DNA from: Roseomonas mucosa ATCC BAA-692
Lineage (GTDB): Bacteria > Pseudomonadota > Alphaproteobacteria > Acetobacterales > Acetobacteraceae
Length of the DNA: 64,000 nucleotides
Assembly: GCF_000622225.1 (NCBI RefSeq)
Contig: NZ_JHWD01000010.1
Location: 1-64,000, forward strand
Reading direction: 5' to 3'
Below are positions 48,396-57,739 of the stretch, piece after piece. The position numbers and the translations under genes are program-made. Within the stretch, counting starts at the first letter, position 1, and the number at the start of each line of letters is the position of its first letter. The notes below the pieces were generated by a model, which searched no databases, was not told the DNA's origin, and saw nothing but the letters and a program-made list of their open reading frames with translations.

Positions 48396-49436
48396 TCAGA
48401 CCATCAGCGCGGCGGCGATGGCGTCGCGGTCCAGCCCGGTCTGGCCGATCACCACGAGCTGCCCCTGGCGCGCCTCGCCCGGCGCCCAGGCCCGGTCGAA
48501 CTGATGGCTGAATCGGGTTCCGACGCCCTGAACGGCGAGGCGCAGCGGCTTGCCGGCAATGGCGGCGAAGCCCTTCATCCGCAGCACGTCATGCGCCTCC
48601 GCCACCGCGCGCAGCCGCTCCACCAGTGCCTCGGGCGAGGCCAGCTCGGGCAGCGGCAGGGCGAAGCTGGTGAAGTCGTCATGCTCGTGCGCGCCATCCT
48701 CGGCATCGTGGTGCGAGGGGCGGGCGGCGAGGTCGTCCTCGGCGGCGGCGCCGAGGCCGAGCAGGATGGCGGGATCGAGCTTCCCGTCGCGGGCGGGCAC
48801 GACCTTCACCGCGCGGGGGATGGCACCCGCGATCCCGGCGCGCAGCCGCGCGGTGGCGGCCTCGTCCAGCAGGTCGGTCTTGTTCAGCACCACCAGATCC
48901 GCGGCCAGGAGCTGATCCTCATAGACCTCCGCCAGCGGGTTGTCGTGGTCCAGCGACGGGTCCGCCGCGCGCTGGGCGGCCACCGCCTCCGGGTCCTCGG
49001 CGAAGCGGCCCTCGGCCACGGCGGGGCCGTCCACCACCGTCACCACCCCGTCCACCGTGACGCGGGACCGGATGCCGGGCCAGTTGAAGGCCTTGATCAG
49101 CGGCTTCGGCAAGGCGAGGCCGGAGGTCTCGATCAGGATGTGCTCGGGCGGGCTCGGCCGGTCGAGCAGGGCCTGCATGGTGGGCAGGAACTCGTCCGCC
49201 ACGGTGCAGCAGAGGCAGCCATTGGCCAGCTCGACGATGTTCTCCTCCTCGCAGCCCTCGATGCCGCAGCTCCGCAGCGTCTCGCCGTCGATGCCCAGCG
49301 CGCCGAACTCGTTGACGATGATGGCGATGCGGCGGCCGCGCGCATGGGCCATCAGGTGGCGCACCAGCGTGGTCTTCCCGGCGCCGAGGAAGCCGGTGAC
49401 GATGGTGGCGGGGATCTTGGTGGCGGTGGCGCTCAC
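48396..49436 (-). CDS. cobW: CobW metallochaperone GTPase
   Basis: A 346-residue G3E GTPase thought to deliver metal, probably cobalt, to CobN. The P-loop is TGFLGAGKTTLVRH, the metal-binding CxCC motif is in NGCLCCTVADEF, and the base-recognition motif is VVLNKTDLLD. A His/Asp-rich loop (HHDAEDGAHEHDD) lies before the C-terminal domain. GTG 49436 overlaps the DUF1636 stop. cobN follows after 16 bases. Confidence 0.95.
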   Translation of the reverse strand: MSATATKIPATIVTGFLGAGKTTLVRHLMAHARGRRIAIIVNEFGALGIDGETLRSCGIEGCEEENIVELANGCLCCTVADEFLPTMQALLDRPSPPEHILIETSGLALPKPLIKAFNWPGIRSRVTVDGVVTVVDGPAVAEGRFAEDPEAVAAQRAADPSLDHDNPLAEVYEDQLLAADLVVLNKTDLLDEAATARLRAGIAGAIPRAVKVVPARDGKLDPAILLGLGAAAEDDLAARPSHHDAEDGAHEHDDFTSFALPLPELASPEALVERLRAVAEAHDVLRMKGFAAIAGKPLRLAVQGVGTRFSHQFDRAWAPGEARQGQLVVIGQTGLDRDAIAAALMV

Positions 49437-49870
49437 GCGGCGGTCTCCGGTGCGGTCTGTGTTGGTTCGGCGAGGGCGAAGGGCGGCACGCGGCCCAGCA
49501 CGACGCTCTTCAGGGAGGCGGGGCGCTTCGAGGGCATGACCACCCCCGTGCGCGAGGCGGCGAACAGCGCGCCGTAATCCAGCAGGTCCCCCGCCTGTTC
49601 CGGCAGGAGGCGGCCCAGCAGGTACTGCCACTTGCCCGGCGCGGCGAGGGCGGCGGCGCAGCCCTGCTCGCAGGAGGCCATGCAGGTGGCCGGGCGCAGC
49701 CGCACCGGGCTGTCCGGCCGCGCCGCCAGGGCCTCGGCCACGGCGTCGTGCAGCCGCTGCCCCTCGGGCACCTCGCCCTCGCGCAGGTCCAGCCCGGCGC
49801 GGCAGGTGATGCAGACATGGAGCAGGACAGGCTCGGCCAAACGGGGCACCCCAGGGATCGACACGCGCAT
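49433..49870 (-). CDS. DUF1636 cysteine-rich protein
   Basis: A 145-residue protein of the DUF1636 group, first gene of the riboswitch operon. It has a CxxC pair (HVCITCRAGL) and a second cluster (ATCMASCEQGC), the layout of a 2Fe-2S thioredoxin-like ferredoxin or a metal-binding protein. Its constant place before cobW suggests a role in cobalt handling or in electron supply to CobG, but this is inference. ATG 49870 is the conserved start. Confidence 0.85.
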   Translation of the reverse strand: MRVSIPGVPRLAEPVLLHVCITCRAGLDLREGEVPEGQRLHDAVAEALAARPDSPVRLRPATCMASCEQGCAAALAAPGKWQYLLGRLLPEQAGDLLDYGALFAASRTGVVMPSKRPASLKSVVLGRVPPFALAEPTQTAPETAA

Positions 49871-50016
49871 GGGATGCCGACCGCTCCCATGGCCCCCTCC
49901 GGTCGGGGAAGCCGGGAACCGATGGCCGCCGGCGAGAGAGCCGGGGCGCATCGCCGATGCCGGGGCACCCCGCCCGGCGTCACGATCCATCCCGCCGGGA
50001 CAGGCCTGGCGGGGAT

Positions 50017-50226
50017 GATGGCAGGTCTCCTGGCTCGCGGATCAGGCGCGGCCTGCCGGCCTTCCCGGCACGCCGCCCCGTTCCCGAGGCCAGCACGCCA
50101 GTGGCGGTTTGGCAGGCCGCTCTCCGCTCACAGTTGCGGGGGCAGCCGCGGATTCGGACCGGATGGCCCTCACCGCATTCCCTTTTCACCCCCGCCACAG
50201 GCATCCGCCGCCGGCGGGGGACCATC
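50017..50226 (-). ncRNA. Cobalamin riboswitch
   Basis: On the minus strand the aptamer core is nearly canonical. It has GGGAAUGCGGUGAGGGCC (50165-50182), then GGUCCGAAUCCGCGGCUGCC, CCCCGCAACUGUGAGCGGA, and the B12 box AGCCAGGAGACCUGCC (50020-50035). GATGG near 50222-50226 can pair with CCATC at 50017-50021 to close P1. It lies about 150 bases before the DUF1636 ATG and should shut down DUF1636-cobW-cobN-cobG-cobH-cobI-cobJ when adenosylcobalamin is plentiful. Confidence 0.95.
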
Positions 50227-50272
50227 GGCTGCGGGGGTAGTCTTCGCGGCCCGGCCCTGTCAATGGAAAGCC

Positions 50273-50797
50273 ATGGCTGCCGATCCTCCCGACACCCCGA
50301 TGCTGACCCTGGTCCTGGGCGGCACCCGTTCCGGCAAGAGCCGCTACGCGGAGACGCTGCTCGGTCCCCTGCCGAAGCCCTGGCTCTACATCGCCACGGC
50401 CCAGGCCTTCGACGAGGAGATGCGCGCCCGCATCGCCGAGCACCGCGGCCGGCGCGGCCCGGAATGGGAAACGGTGGAGGCGCCGCTGGACCTGCCCGCC
50501 GCCCTGCTGCGCGCCCGGCACCGCCCGGTGCTGGTGGACTGCCTGACGCTCTGGCTGAGCAACCTGATCCTGGGCGAGCGTGACCTGGAGGCCGCGGCGG
50601 TGGCGCTGGAAACGGCGCTGGCGCAGCGTTCCGCCCCGGTGGTGCTGGTCTCCAACGAGGTCGGCCTCGGCATCGTGCCGGAGAACGCCCTGGCCCGGCG
50701 CTTCCGCGACGCGGCGGGCATCCTGCACCAGCGCCTGGCGGAGCGGGCGGAGCGTGTCGTCTTCACCGTGGCCGGCATCCCCATGGTGGTGAAGTGA
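50273..50797 (+). CDS. cobU: Adenosylcobinamide kinase / guanylyltransferase
   Basis: A 174-residue bifunctional enzyme (also CobP) that phosphorylates adenosylcobinamide and attaches GMP. Features: [19 protein letters not shown]-loop, [16 protein letters not shown], the [10 protein letters not shown] histidine loop, [11 protein letters not shown] and [14 protein letters not shown] 50273 follows a GGAAAG. It is divergent from the riboswitch and so not under its control. cobO overlaps by four bases. Confidence 0.95.
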   Translation: MAADPPDTPMLTLVLGGTRSGKSRYAETLLGPLPKPWLYIATAQAFDEEMRARIAEHRGRRGPEWETVEAPLDLPAALLRARHRPVLVDCLTLWLSNLILGERDLEAAAVALETALAQRSAPVVLVSNEVGLGIVPENALARRFRDAAGILHQRLAERAERVVFTVAGIPMVVK

Positions 50798-51405
50798 GCG
50801 CGGACGGCGAGGAGGCCGCCCGCCACCGCGCGAAGATGGAGAAGCGCAAGGCGGTGCAGGATGCCGAGGTGGCCTCGAAGACCATCGAGAAGGGCCTGCT
50901 GCTGGTGAACACCGGCCCGGGCAAGGGCAAGTCCACCGCCGCCTTCGGCCTGCTGCTGCGCATGGTCGGGCATGGGCGGCCCTGCGGCGTGGTGCAGTTC
51001 ATCAAGGGCGCCTGGAGCACGGGCGAGCGCCATGTGCTGGAGGGCTTCGGCCCGCTCGTCGAATGGCACAGCATGGGCGAGGGCTTCACCTGGGAAACGC
51101 AGGACCGCGCCCGCGACGTGGCGGCGGCCGAGGCGGCCTGGGCGAAGGCCCTGGCGCTGATGGCGCGGCAGGACCTCGCTTTGCTGGTGCTGGACGAGCT
51201 CTGCATCGCGCTGCGCTACAACTATCTGGACACGGATTCCGTGGTCGCGGCGCTGCGCGCGCGGCGCCCCGGCCTGCACGTCGTCGCCACCGGCCGCAAC
51301 GCCCCGCCCGCGCTGGTCGAGGCGGCGGACCTCGTCACCGAGATGGGGCTGGTGAAGCACCATTTCGCGGCGGGGGTGAAGGCGCAGCAGGGGATCGAGT
51401 TCTGA
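50794..51405 (+). CDS. cobO: Cob(I)yrinic acid a,c-diamide adenosyltransferase
   Basis: A 203-residue CobA/CobO-type ATP:corrinoid adenosyltransferase, which adds the upper ligand. The P-loop is [19 protein letters not shown], followed by [30 protein letters not shown] and [20 protein letters not shown] 50794 overlaps the cobU stop, and cobQ starts on the last base of its stop codon (TGATG). Confidence 0.96.
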   Translation: MSADGEEAARHRAKMEKRKAVQDAEVASKTIEKGLLLVNTGPGKGKSTAAFGLLLRMVGHGRPCGVVQFIKGAWSTGERHVLEGFGPLVEWHSMGEGFTWETQDRARDVAAAEAAWAKALALMARQDLALLVLDELCIALRYNYLDTDSVVAALRARRPGLHVVATGRNAPPALVEAADLVTEMGLVKHHFAAGVKAQQGIEF

Positions 51406-52880
51406 TGCCGGTGGCCCTGATGTTCCAGGGCACCGGCTCCTCGGTGGGCAAGTCGCTGCTCGTCGCCGGGCTGGCGCGGCTCTTCGCGCGGCGCGGGCTG
51501 CGGGTGCGGCCCTTCAAGCCGCAGAACATGTCCAACAACGCCGCCGTCACCGCGGATGGGGGCGAGATCGGCCGCGCCCAGGCCCTCCAGGCGCGGGCGG
51601 CGGGCGTGGCGCCCAGTGTCCACATGAACCCCGTGCTGCTCAAGCCGCAGAGCGAGACCGGATCCCAGGTGGTGGTGCAGGGCCGCGTCCTCGCCACGGC
51701 GCGGGCGCGCGAATACCAGGCGATGAAGCCCCGCCTCATGCCCCATGTCCTCGACAGCTTCGCGCGGCTGAGGGCGGAAGCCGACCTCGTGCTGGTGGAG
51801 GGGGCGGGCAGCGCCTCCGAGATCAACCTGCGCGCGGGCGACATCGCCAATATGGGCTTCGCCCGCGCCACGGGCACGCCGGTCGTGCTGGTGGGCGACA
51901 TCGACCGGGGCGGGGTGATCGCCAGCCTCGTGGGCACGCAGGCCGTGCTGCCGCCGGAGGATGCGGCGATGATCCGGGGCTTCCTGGTGAACCGGATGCG
52001 CGGCGACCCGACGCTCTTCGCGGAAGGGATGCACGCGATCGCGGAACGCACCGGCTGGGCGCCGCTGGGGCTGGTGCCCTTCACCGATGCGGCGCGCCGC
52101 CTGCCGGCGGAGGACGCGCAGGATCTGTTCACCGCCCTCGGGGCGGCCCCGCGCAACCCCGGCGCCCCCCTGCGGATCGCCGTGCCGGTGCTGCCCTGCA
52201 TCAGCAATTTCGACGACCTCGACCCGCTGGCCGCCGAGCCCGGGGTGGAGCTGCTGCTGCTGCGCCGGGGCACGCCCCTGCCGGGGAACTGCGCCCTCGT
52301 GGTCCTGCCCGGCTCCAAGGCCACGATCGCCGACCTCGCCGTGCTGCGCGAGGAAGGCTGGGACATCGACATCCTGGCGCACCATCGGCGCGGCGGGCGG
52401 GTGCTGGGGCTCTGCGGCGGCTACCAGATGCTCGGCCGGCGGATCGAGGACCCGGAGGGCATCGAGGGGCCGCCCGGCGGCGTGGACGGGCTCGGCCTGC
52501 TCGACGTGGCGACGGTGCTGACGCGGGAAAAGCGGCTGTGCCCGGCCGGCGGCGCGACCCTGGCGGACGGGGCGCCCTTCACCGGCTACGAGATGCACAT
52601 GGGCCGCACGGCGGGCCCGGACGCGGCGCGCCCGCTGCTGCGGCTGGCGGATGGGCGGCTGGACGGCGCCGTCTCGGCGGATGGGCTGGTCTCGGGCACC
52701 TATGTCCACGGGCTGTTCGGCGATGACGCGCAGCGCGCGGCCTGGCTGGGCCGGCTGGGCCTCACAGCCGCCCCGCGACGGCACGAGGCCGAGGTCGATG
52801 CGGCGCTGGATGCGCTGGCGGCGCATCTGGAACGGCATGTGGACGTGGCGGCGCTGCTGCGGATCGCCGGGCGGGCATGA
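51405..52880 (+). CDS. cobQ: Cobyric acid synthase
   Basis: A 491-residue glutamine-dependent amidotransferase that amidates the b, d, e and g side chains. The N-terminal ATP domain has [34 protein letters not shown] and [18 protein letters not shown]. The C-terminal glutaminase has [11 protein letters not shown], the cysteine in [13 protein letters not shown] and a histidine in [10 protein letters not shown]. It ends the cobU-cobO-cobQ operon. Confidence 0.96.
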   Translation: MPVALMFQGTGSSVGKSLLVAGLARLFARRGLRVRPFKPQNMSNNAAVTADGGEIGRAQALQARAAGVAPSVHMNPVLLKPQSETGSQVVVQGRVLATARAREYQAMKPRLMPHVLDSFARLRAEADLVLVEGAGSASEINLRAGDIANMGFARATGTPVVLVGDIDRGGVIASLVGTQAVLPPEDAAMIRGFLVNRMRGDPTLFAEGMHAIAERTGWAPLGLVPFTDAARRLPAEDAQDLFTALGAAPRNPGAPLRIAVPVLPCISNFDDLDPLAAEPGVELLLLRRGTPLPGNCALVVLPGSKATIADLAVLREEGWDIDILAHHRRGGRVLGLCGGYQMLGRRIEDPEGIEGPPGGVDGLGLLDVATVLTREKRLCPAGGATLADGAPFTGYEMHMGRTAGPDAARPLLRLADGRLDGAVSADGLVSGTYVHGLFGDDAQRAAWLGRLGLTAAPRRHEAEVDAALDALAAHLERHVDVAALLRIAGRA

Positions 52881-53002
52881 CCTCCGGCCCCCTGGGGGCG
52901 CTGGCGGTCTTCTGATCGCCACGGCGTTGACGGGCGGACCGGGGCGCGGGAGACGATTCCCACAGGCATGGCCTTTCAGACATGGCCGGAGGGATGAAAC
53001 CC

Positions 53003-54106
53003 ATGAACCGCCGCAACTTCCTGGCTTCCGCCGCCACCATCGCCACCGTCACCACCCTGGCGGCCGGCACCCAGCGCCCCAGAACGGCACGGGCGGAGAC
53101 GGCGGCCCCGGCCCGGCTGGCGGCCATGCCGGGCTGGCGCCAGTTCGAGATCGTCACCCGCGTCAGCCTGCTGGACGCCCCGGGCGCGGCGCAGCTCTGG
53201 CTGCCCCTGGCGCAGACGGCCGGCGGCTACCAGACCGTCCTCGAAACCCGCTGCCAGGGCACGGGGCAGGCGCGGGTGGTACGGGACGCGCAGTACGGCG
53301 CCGAGGTGCTGAAGATGAGCTGGGACGCGGGTTCCGCGGGCCCGCGCAGCGCGGAGCTGGTCCAGCGCGTGGCCACCCGCGACCGCGACGGCCATGACCC
53401 GGCCGTGCCGGTCACCCTGGCCGAGCGGCGCTTCTGGACCCGGCCGACCGAGAGCGTGCAGACGGACGGCATCGTGCGCGACACCGCCGAGCGCATCACC
53501 GCCGGCCTGGACGAGCCCCGAGCCCGGCTGCGGGCGATCTACGACTGGGTGGTGGACCACACGACCCGAGATCCCGAGACGCCGGGCTGCGGCTTCGGCG
53601 ATGTCCGCGGCATGCTGGAAAGCGGCCGGCTGAGCGGCAAGTGCGCCGATATCAACGGGCTCATGACCGGCCTCGCCCGGGCGGCGGGCTTCCCCGCCCG
53701 CGACGTGTACGGCGTCCGCGTCGCCGGCTCGCGCCAGTTCCAGACGCTGGGCGCCAGCGGCGACGTCTCCAGGGCGCAGCACTGCCGCTCCGAGGTCTTC
53801 CTGGAGGATGCCGGCTGGTTCCCCCTCGATCCCGCCGATGTGCGCAAGGTCATGCTGGAGCAAAGGCTGGCCCCGGACAGCGCCGGGATCCGTGCCCTGC
53901 GCGAAACCCTCTTCGGCTCCTGGGAGATGAACTGGGTCGGCTACAACAGCGCCACGGACATCATCCTGCCGGGCGCCATGGGCAACCAGAAGCCGAACTT
54001 CGCCTTCCTGATGTACCCCTGCGCCTTCACCGCGAACGGCCAGCCGGACTGCCTGGACCCCGTGCATTTCCGCTACGGGATCGAGGCGCGGGAAATCGCC
54101 GCCTGA
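53003..54106 (+). CDS. Tat-exported transglutaminase-like protein
   Basis: A 367-residue protein with a twin-arginine signal (MNRRNFLASAATIATVTTLAAG) and a transglutaminase-like cysteine-protease core. The catalytic cysteine is in LSGKCADINGLMTGLARAAG, the histidine in RAQHCRSEVF and the aspartate in WFPLDPADV. The substrate is unknown. GGAGGG at 52988-52993 best serves ATG 53003; ATG 52994 and 52982 are alternatives. It sits between cobQ and cobD, with no evident role in cobalamin synthesis. Confidence 0.85.
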   Translation: MNRRNFLASAATIATVTTLAAGTQRPRTARAETAAPARLAAMPGWRQFEIVTRVSLLDAPGAAQLWLPLAQTAGGYQTVLETRCQGTGQARVVRDAQYGAEVLKMSWDAGSAGPRSAELVQRVATRDRDGHDPAVPVTLAERRFWTRPTESVQTDGIVRDTAERITAGLDEPRARLRAIYDWVVDHTTRDPETPGCGFGDVRGMLESGRLSGKCADINGLMTGLARAAGFPARDVYGVRVAGSRQFQTLGASGDVSRAQHCRSEVFLEDAGWFPLDPADVRKVMLEQRLAPDSAGIRALRETLFGSWEMNWVGYNSATDIILPGAMGNQKPNFAFLMYPCAFTANGQPDCLDPVHFRYGIEAREIAA

Positions 54107-54122
54107 CCGCGCCGGCGGCCCC

Positions 54123-55103
54123 TCAGCCCGCCATGGCGGCGGCCCCGGCCAGCGCCAGCACCGCCGCGAACTGCACCCCACAGGCCGCGCGGTAGAGCTC
54201 CAGGGCGCGGCGCAGATCCGCCGGCCGGGCCTCCGCGCGGCCATCGCCCATCCAGTGGTCCTCCACCCGCACGCCGCCATAGACGCGCGGCCCGGCGAGG
54301 CGCAGGCCCAGCGCCCCCGCCATGGCGGCCTCCGGCCAGCCCGCATTGGGGGAGCGGTGGTGCCGGGCGTCGCGCCGCACCGCGCGCAGGGCGCCGCCCG
54401 CGCTGGCGCCGGGCGTCAGCAGCGCGGCGAGGATGATCCACAGCGCCGAAAGGCGCGAGGCGGGCAGGTTCACCAGGTCGTCGAAGCGTGCGGCGGCCCA
54501 GCCATAGTCGGTGTACCGGGGCGTGCGGTGGCCGATCATGCTGTCGGCGGTGTTGGCGGCCTTGTACCCTGCGATGCCCGGCAGGCCGGCGACCCCGCAC
54601 CAGAAGGCCGGCGCCACCACCCCGTCGGAGAAATTCTCGGCCAGGCTCTCGATGGCGGCACGCACGACGCCCGGCTCGTCCAGCACGGCCGGGTCGCGGC
54701 CCACGATTCGCGACACCGCCTCGCGCCCGCCCGTCAGTCCGCGCGCCTCCAGCGCCCGGGCCACGGCGCGCACGTGATCGTGCAGACTGCGCTGCGCCGG
54801 CAGGCTGGCGGCGAGCAGCGCCAGCAGGATCACCGCCGGCCAAAAGGGCAGATACCGCAGCAGGACGCCCTGCAACAGCGCGGCGGGCACCACGGCGGCG
54901 AGCAGGAGAAGGAGCTGCGCGAGGAGGCCGGCGAGGCGCCTTGCCTTATTCGTGCCGGTTTCCCGATTCAGACGGCGTTCCAGCCATGCGATGAGGCCGC
55001 CCATCCAGACCACCGGATGCCGGATCCGGCGGAACAGGGCTTCGGGGTAGCCAAGGACGGCTTCCAGCGCGAGGGCGCCGGCCAGAACAAGCAGCGTGGG
55101 CAA
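54123..55103 (-). CDS. cobD: Adenosylcobinamide-phosphate synthase
   Basis: A 326-residue membrane protein (CbiB/CobD) that joins the aminopropanol-phosphate linker to adenosylcobyric acid. Motifs: ALEAVLGYPEALFRRIRHPVV, the ENFSDGVVAPAFW block, YKAANTADSMIGH and the SPNAGWPEAAMAGALGLRL loop. The first usable start is TTG 55103, with no clear ribosome binding site. It is divergent from the decarboxylase gene that supplies its linker. Confidence 0.93.
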   Translation of the reverse strand: MPTLLVLAGALALEAVLGYPEALFRRIRHPVVWMGGLIAWLERRLNRETGTNKARRLAGLLAQLLLLLAAVVPAALLQGVLLRYLPFWPAVILLALLAASLPAQRSLHDHVRAVARALEARGLTGGREAVSRIVGRDPAVLDEPGVVRAAIESLAENFSDGVVAPAFWCGVAGLPGIAGYKAANTADSMIGHRTPRYTDYGWAAARFDDLVNLPASRLSALWIILAALLTPGASAGGALRAVRRDARHHRSPNAGWPEAAMAGALGLRLAGPRVYGGVRVEDHWMGDGRAEARPADLRRALELYRAACGVQFAAVLALAGAAAMAG

Positions 55104-55144
55104 GGGCGAGACGATTGCTGATGATGAATGCGGCAGGGGCTAGC

Positions 55145-56146
55145 ATGTCCCGCGATGGCGCGTCAGGCGCCGTGACGGAACATGGCGGCCGGCTGGCCGC
55201 GGCGCGGCTGCTCTTTCCGGGGGCGCCGGAGCCTTTCCTCGACCTGTCCACGGGCATCAACCCGCGGCCCTATCATCTGCCGCGCTTTCCGGCCGATGCC
55301 TTCACGCGCCTGCCGGAGCCGGAGGCGCTGTGGGAGTTGCAGACGATCGCGGCCGCCGCCTATGGCGCGGCCTCGCCGGAGATGGTGGCCGCCGCGCCGG
55401 GCACGCAGATCCTGATCAGCCTGCTGCCGAACCTGCTTCCCTGGCGCGACGTCGCGGTGCTCGGCCCGACCTATGCCGAGCACGCCCTGGCCTGGCAGGC
55501 GGCCGGGGCGCGGGTGACAGTGGCGGAAAGCCTGGAGGCGCTGGCGGGGCACGAGGTGGCGGTGCTGTGCAACCCCAACAACCCCGACGGGCGCCGGCAC
55601 GGGCGGGACGCGCTGGCCGGCCTGGCCGGCCGGGTGCGGCTGCTGGTGGTGGACGAATCCTTCGCCGATTTCGAAGGGCCGGAACGCAACGCGGCGCCGC
55701 TGCTGCCGAGGCCGGACCTGCTGGTGCTGCGCTCCTTCGGCAAGAGCTACGGCCTGGCCGGGCTGCGCCTGGGCTTCGCCCTGGCCGAACCCGCGCTGGC
55801 GGCCCGCCTGCGCGCGGCGCTGGGCCCCTGGGCGGTGTCCGGCCCCGCCCTGGCGGTGGGCATCCCGGCGCTGCGGGACCGGAACTGGCTGATGGAAGCC
55901 GCGCGCCGCTGCGCCGTGGACGCGCTGCGGCTGGACATGCTGCTGGCCCAGGCGGGCTTCCGCATCCTGGGCGGAACCAGCCTCTTCCGCCTCGCCTCCC
56001 ACGAGGCCGCGCCCGAATGGTTCGCGCGGCTGGGGCAGGCGGGCATCCTGGTGCGGCAGTTCCGCGATCCGGCGGCCTGGCTGCGCTTCGGCCTGCCGGG
56101 CGACGAGGCGGGCTGGGCGCGGCTGGAGGCGGCATTCCGGGGCTGA
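55145..56146 (+). CDS. cobC: Threonine-phosphate decarboxylase
   Basis: A 333-residue PLP enzyme of the histidinol-phosphate aminotransferase fold that makes aminopropanol phosphate, the substrate of the adjacent cobD product. Features: TEHGGRLAAAR and FLDLSTGINPRPY at the start, VLCNPNNPDGRRHG, LLVVDESFADF and the PLP lysine in LRSFGKSYGLAGLRLGF. An AGGGG sits before ATG 55145; an upstream ATG at 55115 is less likely. Confidence 0.93.
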   Translation: MSRDGASGAVTEHGGRLAAARLLFPGAPEPFLDLSTGINPRPYHLPRFPADAFTRLPEPEALWELQTIAAAAYGAASPEMVAAAPGTQILISLLPNLLPWRDVAVLGPTYAEHALAWQAAGARVTVAESLEALAGHEVAVLCNPNNPDGRRHGRDALAGLAGRVRLLVVDESFADFEGPERNAAPLLPRPDLLVLRSFGKSYGLAGLRLGFALAEPALAARLRAALGPWAVSGPALAVGIPALRDRNWLMEAARRCAVDALRLDMLLAQAGFRILGGTSLFRLASHEAAPEWFARLGQAGILVRQFRDPAAWLRFGLPGDEAGWARLEAAFRG

Positions 56147-56165
56147 TGAGGCGCCGGGCCCACGC

Positions 56166-56408
56166 TCAATAGGCGTAGGCGCGCCCCGGATAGGGCGGCA
56201 CGGCCGGGGCCGGATAGCTGCCATAGGCCGGCGGCGGCCGCGAGGCATCGATCGCCGCCCCCAGGGCCGCACCGGCCGCGGCACCCGCCGCCGCCGCGGA
56301 GCCCGGCGCCCCATAGGCATAGGGATCGGGCGCCACGACCTGGACGCAGCCGCCCAGCGCCGTCGCCATGAGGATCAGGCCCAGGAGGGGAAGCCGGAAG
56401 GCGGTCAT
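56166..56408 (-). CDS. Small glycine/alanine-rich lipoprotein
   Basis: An 80-residue predicted lipoprotein: hydrophobic signal MTAFRLPLLGLILMATALGG, lipobox cysteine, then a 16-residue Ala/Gly zipper-like stretch (AAAAGAAAGAALGAAI) and a Pro/Tyr-rich tail. It probably sits in the envelope. ATG 56414 is an alternative start. No function can be assigned. Confidence 0.65.
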   Translation of the reverse strand: MTAFRLPLLGLILMATALGGCVQVVAPDPYAYGAPGSAAAAGAAAGAALGAAIDASRPPPAYGSYPAPAVPPYPGRAYAY

Positions 56409-56478
56409 GCGCATCCGGGCAGGCTGGCCCGTCCCGTGCCCCGAGGCAAGCGAGGCGGGGCGGGCCATCCCCGGACCG

Positions 56479-57654
56479 TCACCCCCGGCGGGGCAGCAGC
56501 TGTTCCGCCAGCGTGGCGAAATAGGACGCGCCCACCGGCAGGATCTCGTCGTTGAAGTCATAGAGCGGGTGGTGGACATTCGGGTCGTGCCCCGTCCGGC
56601 CGCCGCCGAGGAACAGGTAGGACCCGTCCTTCACGTTGAGCATGAAGGAGAAGTCCTCGCCGCCCATGGTCGGCTTCTCCACCTCGATCACCCGGCCCTC
56701 GCCCACCACGGCCGCCGCCGCCCGTGCGGCGAGGCGGGTGCTCTCCGCCTCGTTCACCGTGGCCGGATAGGCGCGCTGGAAATCGACCTCGGCGCTGGCG
56801 CCGAAGGCCGCCGCGATGCCGCCCGCGATCTCGCGCACCTTGCGCTCCAGCAGGTCGCCGATCTCCGGCTTGAACCAGCGCGCGGTGCCCTGCATCCGCA
56901 CCACCTCCGGGATCACGTTGAAGGTATGGCCGCCGGTGATATGCGCGATGGTCACGACGCCGGCCTCCACCGGCTCGACATTGCGCGCCACGATGGATTG
57001 CAGCGCGGAAACGATCTGCGCCGCGATCACGATCGGGTCGTTGCCGTTGTGCGGCATGGCGCCATGCGCGCCCTTGCCGGTGACGGTGATGGTGATGTTG
57101 GCAACGGCGGCCATGACCGGGCCGACCTTCCAGGCGAACTGCCCGGCGGGCAGGCTGGGCCAGTTGTGGATGCCGAAGACGCGCTTCATGGGGAAACGCT
57201 CGAACAGCCCCTCCTTCACCATCGCGTCGCCGCCGCCGAAATTCTCCTCGGCCGGCTGGAAGATCACATAGGCGGTGCCGGCGAAGTTGCGCGTCTCCGC
57301 CAGGTACTTCGCGGCGCCCAGCAGCATGGTGGTGTGCCCGTCATGGCCGCAGGCATGCATCTTCCCCGGCACGGTGGAGGCATGGCCGAGCCCCGTCTCC
57401 TCCAGGATCGGCAGCGCGTCCATGTCGGCGCGGAAGCCGATGCCGTCGCCCGGCTCCTGCCCCCGGATCACCCCGACCACGCCGGTCTTCGCGATGCCGG
57501 TGACGACCTCGTCGCAGCCGAACTCCCGCAGCTTCTCCGCCACGATGCCGGAGGTGCGGACCTCCTCGTAGGCCAGCTCCGGATGACGGTGGAAATCCTG
57601 CCGCCAAGCGGTCATCTCGTCGTGGAATTCGGCGATCCGGTTCAGGACAGGCAT
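56479..57654 (-). CDS. M20-family amidohydrolase (hippurate hydrolase-like)
   Basis: A 391-residue metallo-amidohydrolase of the M20D/HipO/IAA-amino acid hydrolase type. Metal and catalytic residues are in the blocks MHACGHDGHTTMLLGAAKYL, IFQPAEENFGGGDAM, VFGIHNWPSLPAG and TMGGEDFSFML. Typical substrates are N-acyl amino acids. ATG 57654 gives the family start (FHDEMTAWRQDFHRHPELAYEE). Confidence 0.92.
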   Translation of the reverse strand: MPVLNRIAEFHDEMTAWRQDFHRHPELAYEEVRTSGIVAEKLREFGCDEVVTGIAKTGVVGVIRGQEPGDGIGFRADMDALPILEETGLGHASTVPGKMHACGHDGHTTMLLGAAKYLAETRNFAGTAYVIFQPAEENFGGGDAMVKEGLFERFPMKRVFGIHNWPSLPAGQFAWKVGPVMAAVANITITVTGKGAHGAMPHNGNDPIVIAAQIVSALQSIVARNVEPVEAGVVTIAHITGGHTFNVIPEVVRMQGTARWFKPEIGDLLERKVREIAGGIAAAFGASAEVDFQRAYPATVNEAESTRLAARAAAAVVGEGRVIEVEKPTMGGEDFSFMLNVKDGSYLFLGGGRTGHDPNVHHPLYDFNDEILPVGASYFATLAEQLLPRRG

Positions 57655-57739
57655 GACGGCCCTCGCTCTGTGTCTTCGCCCCATGGTTTGGAGCCGGTCC
57701 GGGGTGGAGGCAAGAGCGGCCGCCGGGCGCATCACCGCC

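Noticed and set aside
32534-54106. SGNH hydrolase and transglutaminase as new cobalamin genes
   Set aside because: Both have Tat signals and act outside the cytoplasm; proximity is the only link to the pathway.
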